Below are positions 58,876 to 64,000 of a DNA stretch of 64,000 bases, in pieces; the first letter of the stretch is position 1; each line of letters starts with the position of its first letter. A program made the position numbers and the translations under genes. The notes under the pieces were generated by a model. That model was not told the origin of the DNA, searched no databases, and was given only the letters and a program-made list of their open reading frames with translations. The DNA is taken from assembly GCA_902573835.1 (NCBI GenBank), contig CACGKZ010000001.1:1-64000 (forward strand). Direction: 5' to 3'. The DNA is from an uncultured Pelagibacteraceae bacterium. GTDB taxonomy: Bacteria > Pseudomonadota > Alphaproteobacteria > Pelagibacterales > Pelagibacteraceae.

Positions 58876-59880
58876 ATGTGGCGTAGTTTTTTTACAGATA
58901 AAAAATGGCTTTTGTGGTCCTGGGGTGGTTTCGCTTTTATAATACTATCTCTTTTAGCTCAGACTTATATAGATGTTAAAATAAACGAGTGGTATAAGGG
59001 ATTTTACGACCTTCTACAAAAAGCCCCAGAACGTGAATTATCAGAATTTTATGACGGTATTTACCTATTTATGAAATTGGCTATCCCTTACGTCATTATT
59101 TATACAGTTACCAATTATTTTACTAGACTTTGGGCTTTTAGATGGCGAGAGGCTATGACATTTTCTTATATGCCATATTGGAGAGCAGTGGATGCTAAGG
59201 TAGAAGGCGCCTCTCAAAGAATCCAAGAAGATGCCATGAATTTTGCCAAAATAGTTGAGAGTTTAGGCTTACAAATAGTAAGAGCTATTATGCTTTTGAT
59301 AGCCTTTATTCCCATTCTATGGGGCTTATCCTCAAATGTAGTAATACCATTTTTTAAAGATATCACTGGATCTCTGGTTTGGGTTTCTTTAACAGCTAGT
59401 TTAGGGGGTTTAGTAATAAGCTGGTTAGTTGGAATTAAACTTCCAGGTTTAGAATATAACAATCAAAAAGTTGAAGCAGCCTTTAGAAAAGAACTTGTTT
59501 ACGGTGAAGATGATAGAAAAAACTACGTCCAAGCACCAACAATTTTTCAATTATTTACTGGAATAAAATTTAATTATCACAGATTATTTTTACATTATGG
59601 CTATTTCGATCTTTGGATAATTATGTACAACCAAACAATGATAATAGTTCCTTATCTTTTAATGGGACCTGGATTATTTACTGGTGCAATGACATTAGGT
59701 GTTTTAATTCAAACTTCATCAGCTTTCAGAGAGGTTCAAAGTAGTTTTTCTTTATTTTTACAAAACTGGACAAGAATAACTGAATTAAGATCTATATATA
59801 AACGTCTTAATGAATTCGAGACTGCGATTAATTTTGGAAATAAGTTGAGAAAACCTCGAAAATCTGATGTAAGAGCTTAA
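58876..59880 (+). CDS. SbmA/BacA-like peptide transporter
   Basis: This 334-residue inner-membrane protein shows SbmA/BacA traits: WEWYKGFYDLLQ-like NEWYKGFYDLLQKAP, TRLWAFRWREAMTFSYMPYWR, EGASQRIQEDAMNF, and FRKELVYGEDDRKNYV followed by FHxLFLHYGYFD. SbmA/BacA proteins import proline-rich and NCR-type peptides and, in some hosts, vitamin B12. It is near SbmA in length but lacks part of the N-terminal end. It shares a stop/start overlap of 1 nt with the next gene. Confidence 0.85.
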   Translation: MWRSFFTDKKWLLWSWGGFAFIILSLLAQTYIDVKINEWYKGFYDLLQKAPERELSEFYDGIYLFMKLAIPYVIIYTVTNYFTRLWAFRWREAMTFSYMPYWRAVDAKVEGASQRIQEDAMNFAKIVESLGLQIVRAIMLLIAFIPILWGLSSNVVIPFFKDITGSLVWVSLTASLGGLVISWLVGIKLPGLEYNNQKVEAAFRKELVYGEDDRKNYVQAPTIFQLFTGIKFNYHRLFLHYGYFDLWIIMYNQTMIIVPYLLMGPGLFTGAMTLGVLIQTSSAFREVQSSFSLFLQNWTRITELRSIYKRLNEFETAINFGNKLRKPRKSDVRA

Positions 59881-60779
59881 TGGAGCTCTATATAAAGTTA
59901 ATTGATGTTCTTTTCCCTGTCTTCTTTATTATTGGAGTAGGTTATTATCTTGGGAAAAAAGATCCAAATTTTGACACAACTTTCATAACAAATTTCGCCG
60001 GAAATATCGGTACACCAGCTATGATTTTTTATACGATTACAACTACTGGTGTAACTCTTGATGTATTTATAGAATATTTTATTTATGCTGTAATAATAAT
60101 TGCAGGATTCGCAATTGTCGGTTTCATATTTTTATTTATTCTTAAAAAAGATACTATTACAGAATTGCCGCCATTAATTTTACCAAATACTGGAAACATG
60201 GGCGTTCCTATATGTCTCTTTGCTTATGGTACAGAAGGACTAGGTGTGGCATCTGCAATTGCATCTGTAATTATTTTATTTCACTTCACTATTGGTGTTT
60301 TATTAGCGAAAAAAAGTTTTTCATTAGATATTTTAGTAAAAAACGTTCCTATCTATGGAATTATTATTGCGGTTCTTTTTCTTTATTTTGAATGGGAAGT
60401 TCCAGGTTATATTGAGAACACTACATTTTTATTAACTTATACAACAATATTTTTAGTTTTAATGTCATTGGGTATCGCATTAACAAGACTTAAAGTTGTT
60501 TCTTGGACACACGCATCTATACTTGGTGCGGTTAGGGTAGTTATTGGTCCAATTATAGGATTTGCTCTTATTAAATTTTTAGGACTTACGGGTTTTGCTG
60601 CTGGGGTTCTCTTAATTCAATCTTCTATGCCTAGTGCAGTTTTAACATATTTAGTTGGTTCAATGTATTCCGAAAAGAGGGCAGTAGACAATGTAGCTAG
60701 TGTTATAGTTACTTCTACATTGATGTCGTTTATATCAGCACCTATTATTGTTTATTTAAGTCTACGTTTTTTCCAATAA
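59880..60779 (+). CDS. AEC-family permease
   Basis: This 299-residue protein with about 10 hydrophobic helices has the AEC signature layout: DVLFPVFFIIGVGYYLGK, PLILPNTGNMGVPICLFAYG with the NTGNMG/P loop, and VLLIQSSMPSAVLTYLVG. AEC carriers are mostly organic-acid/auxin-type transporters. It ends the tightly packed run that starts at tRNA-Pro. Substrate unknown. Confidence 0.88.
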   Translation: MELYIKLIDVLFPVFFIIGVGYYLGKKDPNFDTTFITNFAGNIGTPAMIFYTITTTGVTLDVFIEYFIYAVIIIAGFAIVGFIFLFILKKDTITELPPLILPNTGNMGVPICLFAYGTEGLGVASAIASVIILFHFTIGVLLAKKSFSLDILVKNVPIYGIIIAVLFLYFEWEVPGYIENTTFLLTYTTIFLVLMSLGIALTRLKVVSWTHASILGAVRVVIGPIIGFALIKFLGLTGFAAGVLLIQSSMPSAVLTYLVGSMYSEKRAVDNVASVIVTSTLMSFISAPIIVYLSLRFFQ

Positions 60780-61159
60780 ATACAATGACTTATCATATAT
60801 TATTAAAGTAAAATATTAATATATAAGTAAATAATACTTACCTTAATGTAATAATATTTAAAAAAACATTGGTATTATTGACATATTTAAACAATATTTT
60901 GGGAAAAAAAAATTATATTAAGTAAAAACCATCAAATATGAGCTTAAAAATACCCCTAAAACCAATGATTTTTAGGTCTTCTAGAAGTGGCTAATAGCGG
61001 GAATTCTAGAGCAATGCATAAAGAGAATATAGTGTTTAAAAGGCCATAGATAGCATTTTTTTTGCGATTTTATATTTTATGGTACAACTGAGCCGCGAGT
61101 AAGCAAAAAAAGCAACCAAAGATTGAGAATTATGCTAAAACGCCTGTCAAACAACAATT
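60780..61159. other. 380-bp non-coding gap with repeats and a hairpin
   Basis: No convincing gene is seen here on either strand, which is unusual in this packed window. It contains a 7-bp hairpin (CCTAAAA at 60955-60961 with TTTTAGG at 60970-60976), the palindrome CTTCTAGAAG (60978-60987) and TTCTAGA motifs at 60979 and 61004 (a third is at 61158). Two 11-nt copies of AATTCTAGAGC lie at 61002-61012 and 61156-61166. A promoter, small RNA or attachment-site role cannot be distinguished by eye. Confidence 0.6.
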
Positions 61160-61166
61160 CTAGAGC
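61002..61166 (+). repeat. Pair of 11-nt direct repeats AATTCTAGAGC
   Basis: The exact copies are at 61002-61012 and 61156-61166, 154 nt apart start to start. The second overlaps the end of the Ogt-like gene (its stop is at 61160-61162). The repeats lie next to a region holding a tyrosine recombinase. They may be remnants of an integration boundary; short repeats in AT-rich DNA can also arise by chance, though the GC content of this one makes it less likely. Confidence 0.35.
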
Positions 61167-61435
61167 GTTATACCCTCCTTTTTAAGCAGTTTTCTCTTAG
61201 TTTTAATACCGCCTTTACCTGAATATCCTCCTAATGAACCGTCTGACTTAATCACTCTATGACAAGGAATTTTGGGAGCATAAGGGTTTTTACCTACTGC
61301 ATTGCCCACAGCACGAGCTGAATAGGGGTTTTTAATGGCTACAGCTACCTCTTTATAGGTTTTGACCTTGCCTTTAGGTATTTTAAGCAAATACCTCCAA
61401 ACTTTAATCTGAAAATCAGTGCCTTTCAGCTTCAT
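61160..61435 (-). CDS. Ogt/MGMT-like O6-alkylguanine-DNA methyltransferase, short form
   Basis: This 91-residue protein has the C-terminal alkyltransferase domain only: FQIKVWRYLLKIPKGKVKTYKEVA, ARAVGNAVGKNP and the active-site IPCHRVI with Cys58, then SLGGYSGKGG. I start at MKLKGTDFQ (61435) because the longer frame would run through the upstream gene. It lacks the N-terminal domain of Ogt. It keeps the reactive Cys, so it is not an ATL protein, which carries Trp there. It repairs O6-alkylguanine. Second gene in a minus-strand trio, 20-nt overlap upstream. Confidence 0.85.
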   Translation of the reverse strand: MKLKGTDFQIKVWRYLLKIPKGKVKTYKEVAVAIKNPYSARAVGNAVGKNPYAPKIPCHRVIKSDGSLGGYSGKGGIKTKRKLLKKEGITL

Positions 61436-61817
61436 TTTGATATTTTGAACTTGTTTTGCTAGAGTGGTGGGGACCAACCAGCATAATAGTCCACGCAGGC
61501 TTATTATCCTTTAGTTTAAGGCTATGTTTGTCCGTATTTTTTCTGAAACCAATGTATCCAGGACCTCTCCAAAAAGTACCTCTATTAGTAGTTTCCCAAT
61601 AACCACCTTTTAAAATGATTGTTATATAGGACCAGTAATGGTCGTGTAAATCTCCTCTATCTTCCTTGAGTATTTTATGTACCAAAATATTGAACGGAAA
61701 CCATTTAGGCCTTTTTCTAAATAAAACATAATACCTAATCATAAATGGTTCTGCTTTTTCGTAATCTGGCCAACTTGGCCCTCTATCTAAAATTACTCTT
61801 TTCCTGCTCTTAAACAT
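61416..61817 (-). CDS. Cupin-like protein of a family also found in phages
   Basis: This 133-residue protein has one cupin/double-stranded beta-helix: DLHDHYWSYITIILKGGYWE (57-76) with metal-type His58 and His60, FWRGPGYIGFR, and DKHSL with His98, ending WTIMLVGPHH. The H-D-H-x-W-x-n-GGY pattern resembles small proteins I recall from actinobacteria and tailed phages. No enzymatic activity can be assigned. It overlaps the Ogt-like gene by 20 nt and follows the small membrane protein by 3 nt. Confidence 0.75.
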   Translation of the reverse strand: MFKSRKRVILDRGPSWPDYEKAEPFMIRYYVLFRKRPKWFPFNILVHKILKEDRGDLHDHYWSYITIILKGGYWETTNRGTFWRGPGYIGFRKNTDKHSLKLKDNKPAWTIMLVGPHHSSKTSSKYQNEAERH

Positions 61818-61820
61818 GAT

Positions 61821-61985
61821 TTAATCAATTAATAAAGCTATAATTAATAAAATTCCCACTACTAGAATAGCTATTCCTGTTGTTAAAGTTAAATTTCTAC
61901 TTTTGTTTTTTAGTTTTTCCCAACGATACATTAAAAAAAATGCTACGATCGGTACTGATAGTCCTAAAATAATATATTTAAGCAT
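61821..61985 (-). CDS. Small 54-residue membrane protein
   Basis: A frame on the minus strand from ATG 61985 to TAA 61821 encodes MLKYIILGLSVPIVAFFLMY, a basic loop (RWEKLKNKSRN) and a second hydrophobic stretch (TTGIAILVVGILLIIALLID). The two-helix hairpin layout with a basic middle and a 3-nt gap to the cupin-like gene make it a plausible real gene. Holin-like shape is tempting in a region with phage-like content, but no family is recognised. Confidence 0.55.
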   Translation of the reverse strand: MLKYIILGLSVPIVAFFLMYRWEKLKNKSRNLTLTTGIAILVVGILLIIALLID

Positions 61986-62007
61986 TAAATTATTTTATCT
62001 TATTTGC

Positions 62008-62057
62008 TTGACTTCTAAAATGAGTTATTATATTACTAATGATAATTAATTGTTATC
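62008..62057 (+). promoter_or_regulatory. Possible promoter and dyad upstream of the recombinase
   Basis: TTGACT (62008-62013) lies 17 nt before a weak TATTAC (62031-62036). The inverted repeat GATAA (62041-62045) and TTATC (62053-62057) follows, overlapping the expected transcription start. The dyad could be an operator, perhaps for the recombinase itself. The -10 match is only 4 of 6. Confidence 0.35.
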
Positions 62058-62069
62058 GATAGTAATTAT

Positions 62070-63023
62070 ATGAATGAACTAACAACTGACATAAAAGCAC
62101 TTCATGAGGAAACTTTAAATAATCTTAAGACCTCTAAAGCAAATAATACTTTAAGGGCTTATAGATCGGATTTTAAAGATTTTGCTGGTTTCTGTATAAA
62201 ACATGGTTTTAAATCAATGCCCTCAGACCCAAAAATCGTATCTTTATACTTAACTTACTTATCAAAAAAATCAAAAATTAGCACTTTAAGACGTAGATTA
62301 GTATCAATAGGCGTCGTTCATAAATTAAAAGGTCATTATTTAGATACCAAACATCCTGTAATAATAGAAAATTTAATGGGTATAAAAAGAGTAAAGGGAA
62401 GCAAACAAGCAGGTAAAAAACCTATATTAATCAATCATTTAAAAGAAATAATTAATGTAATAAATCAACAAAATATTGAAGAAATTGTTAAACTAAGAAA
62501 TAAAACATTGATATTAGTTGGATTTGGAGGTGGTTTTAGACGAACTGAGTTAATATCAATCGATTATGAGGATCTAGAATTCGTTAATGAAGGAGTAAAA
62601 ATAGCACTTAAGAGGTCTAAAACAGATCAGTTTGGAGAGGGAATGATAAAAGGTCTACCCTACTTTAGCAAAGAAACTTATTGTCCGGTAATGAATCTTA
62701 AAAATTGGTTAAAAATATCAAAGATTAAATCCGGACCAATTTTTAAAAGGTTTGCTAAGGGGTCTATATTAACAAAACATAGATTAACAGATCAATCAGT
62801 CGTACTTATAATTAAAGATTGTTTAAAATTGGCTGGTATTGAAAATACTAATTTTTCTGGACACAGTTTAAGGTCTGGTTTTGCAACAGTGGCTGCGGAA
62901 GCTGGAGCTGATGAAAGAAGCATAATGGCAATGACGGGACATAAAACAACTCAAATGGTACGAAGATACATTAAAGAGGCAAATTTATTTAAAAACAATG
63001 CGCTTAATAAAGTTAAAATATGA
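62070..63023 (+). CDS. Tyrosine recombinase / phage-type integrase
   Basis: This 317-residue site-specific recombinase has an N-terminal SAM-like core-binding domain (about 10-110, with NTLRAYRSDFKDF). The catalytic domain carries the full set R157 (FRRTEL), K184 (RSK), H265 and R268 (SGHSLRSGF), H291 (GHKTT) and nucleophile Y300 (RRYIKE). It is thus probably active. No tRNA is adjacent to mark an integration site. It overlaps the FkbM gene by 4 nt. Confidence 0.92.
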   Translation: MNELTTDIKALHEETLNNLKTSKANNTLRAYRSDFKDFAGFCIKHGFKSMPSDPKIVSLYLTYLSKKSKISTLRRRLVSIGVVHKLKGHYLDTKHPVIIENLMGIKRVKGSKQAGKKPILINHLKEIINVINQQNIEEIVKLRNKTLILVGFGGGFRRTELISIDYEDLEFVNEGVKIALKRSKTDQFGEGMIKGLPYFSKETYCPVMNLKNWLKISKIKSGPIFKRFAKGSILTKHRLTDQSVVLIIKDCLKLAGIENTNFSGHSLRSGFATVAAEAGADERSIMAMTGHKTTQMVRRYIKEANLFKNNALNKVKI

Positions 63024-63763
63024 AAAAGGATATAGAATTTTTAATTAAAAAATTATTTTTTTCTGAAAGTTATTTATTAAAAAAAAGATTAAGAAGAGCA
63101 ATTAAAAAAGAATATGAAAAAGAACTTAAGATAGTTGATAAATTTGCAAATAAATCTAAAGATGCTTTAGATATCGGTGTTTATAGGGGAGTATATTCAT
63201 ATAAAATGTCTGAAAGTTTTAAGAATATTCACTCTTTTGAGCCTAATCCCCTTCTCTTTCCTTATTTAAATAAAAACTTAAAAAAAATTGTAAAAAATAT
63301 AAAACTATACAATTATGCATTATCAGATGTAAATGGAGAAACTGAACTAAGATTACCTCTTAGATCTAATTCGATATTTAAAGATAATATAGAAGAACTT
63401 TTTCAATTGGGGGCAGCAACTATGCATCCAAATAATGATATTAGTAAATTTAAAAAAGTCGCTATAAATACACGTAGATTAGACGATATACAAATAGATA
63501 ATAATGTAGGATTTATAAAAATAGATGTAGAGGGCCATGAAAAAAATGTAATAGTTGGTGGTAAATCTTTAATTATGAAAGATAAACCTGTAATGCTCAT
63601 TGAAATAGAAGAAAGACATACAAAAAAACCAATAAAGGAAACAATAAACTTTATTAAAGAAATGAGCTATGAATGTTTTTATCTAAATAAAGATGAATTA
63701 ATAAAAATAGAAAATAATTATAATAAAGTTGTAGGGAACAATTTTATTTTTCTACCTAAATAA
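63020..63763 (+). CDS. FkbM-family methyltransferase
   Basis: This 247-residue SAM-dependent methyltransferase has ALDIGVYRGVYSY (SAM motif I), HSFEPNPLLFPYL and GFIKIDVEGHEKNVIVGG, the FkbM signatures. Family members O-methylate sugars or small molecules and are common in surface-polysaccharide islands. Coupling to a recombinase gene by ATGA is unusual. The 3' end overlaps the convergent partial gene by 12 nt. Confidence 0.88.
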   Translation: MKKDIEFLIKKLFFSESYLLKKRLRRAIKKEYEKELKIVDKFANKSKDALDIGVYRGVYSYKMSESFKNIHSFEPNPLLFPYLNKNLKKIVKNIKLYNYALSDVNGETELRLPLRSNSIFKDNIEELFQLGAATMHPNNDISKFKKVAINTRRLDDIQIDNNVGFIKIDVEGHEKNVIVGGKSLIMKDKPVMLIEIEERHTKKPIKETINFIKEMSYECFYLNKDELIKIENNYNKVVGNNFIFLPK

Positions 63764-64000
63764 AAAAGAGATTATTTTTTTTATATAATCTAAAAATTTT
63801 CTTTTTACTTTAGGATGAAAATATTTTTTACTTTCACCTTTAAAAATAAATACAATATTTTGGTAAAAATGTACTGATTCAATTAAACCATCGAAACGAT
63901 TTTTTTTGAAAAAGGGTCTATCAAAGTTTTCATAATTTACTGAGTCTGATAAACTTTTAAAAAAATTCATTGAGGAGTTTTTTTTAATTAAATTTACTCT
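63752..64000 (-). CDS. Unknown protein, C-terminal part (runs off the window)
   Basis: A minus-strand frame is open from the window edge to the stop at 63752; it may begin at ATG 63970 or, more likely, beyond the edge. The ~82 visible residues contain NFDRPFFKKNRFDGLIESVHFY and IVFIFKGESKKYFHPKVKRKFLDYI, no recognised domain, and a basic, hydrophobic end. It could be part of a glycosyltransferase or sulfotransferase-like gene of the same island; this is a guess from position. Confidence 0.5.
   Translation of the reverse strand, partial: RVNLIKKNSSMNFFKSLSDSVNYENFDRPFFKKNRFDGLIESVHFYQNIVFIFKGESKKYFHPKVKRKFLDYIKKIISFLFR

Noticed and set aside
60878-60883. TTGACA as a -35 box in the 60.8-61.2 kb gap
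   Set aside because: No acceptable -10 hexamer occurs 15-19 nt downstream.

Overview
The window looks like a piece of a streamlined, AT-rich marine alphaproteobacterial genome of the SAR11 (Candidatus Pelagibacter) type. The reasons are very tight gene packing (many 1-8 nt overlaps, almost no spacers), strong Lys/Asn/Ile bias, and typical alphaproteobacterial gene orders (argS-SPOR-nagZ-scpAB-tatABC-serS, tmk-holB-metG-tatD, recG/sdhE). It also has an AapJQMP amino-acid transporter and a DmdA-type demethylase cluster close in sequence to the Pelagibacter enzyme. The species assignment is inference from sequence memory, not from a search.

Layout. 1-2.7 kb: the end of a MetF-like reductase, a GcvT/DmdA-family protein, tRNA-Arg, trmB and a tautomerase. 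2.8-8.8 kb: the aapJQMP general amino-acid ABC transporter with a recognisable promoter, leader dyads and an internal terminator, then cysK and a secreted protein. 9-16.3 kb: an XRE regulator, tRNA-Asn, tRNA-Cys, valS, ilvD, manC, xth and erpA. 16.3-27 kb: dgt, argS, a vestigial SPOR-position protein, nagZ, scpAB, tatABC, serS and yajC-secDF. 27-39.6 kb: a PuuD-like membrane protein, uvrA, ssb, gyrA, coaD, a cyclophilin, tgt, tRNA-Lys, an M48 protease, a DUF502 protein and recG. 39.6-49.7 kb: sdhE, tRNA-Ser, the cell-wall genes mltB-like/rlpA/dac, tmk, holB, metG, tatD, an MBL hydrolase, glutathione peroxidase, a SufU-like scaffold and nhaA.

49.7-60.8 kb holds the metabolic highlight. Directly behind tRNA-Pro sits a tightly packed run: an inverted FadB-like fusion, a DmdC-like acyl-CoA dehydrogenase, a DmdB-like CoA ligase, an OsmC protein, an ECHDC3-like crotonase, an alpha/beta hydrolase and a DmdA-family demethylase. 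It is followed by an NDUFS4-like complex I subunit, an SbmA/BacA-like transporter and an AEC permease. The order fits DMSP demethylation and MMPA-CoA oxidation. However, two aromatic pocket residues of the DmdA homologue are changed and the crotonase lacks both catalytic glutamates, so the substrate and the last steps are open.

60.8-64 kb has a different character: a 380-bp non-coding gap with repeated TTCTAGA motifs, an Ogt/MGMT-like gene, a cupin-like gene of a type also seen in phages, a 54-residue membrane protein, a tyrosine recombinase translationally coupled to an FkbM methyltransferase, and a gene running out of the window. I read it as the edge of a genomic island.

A recurring theme is tRNA genes placed 0-7 nt from protein genes, apparently acting as punctuation in polycistronic transcripts. 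No rRNA, CRISPR array or insertion sequence was seen.
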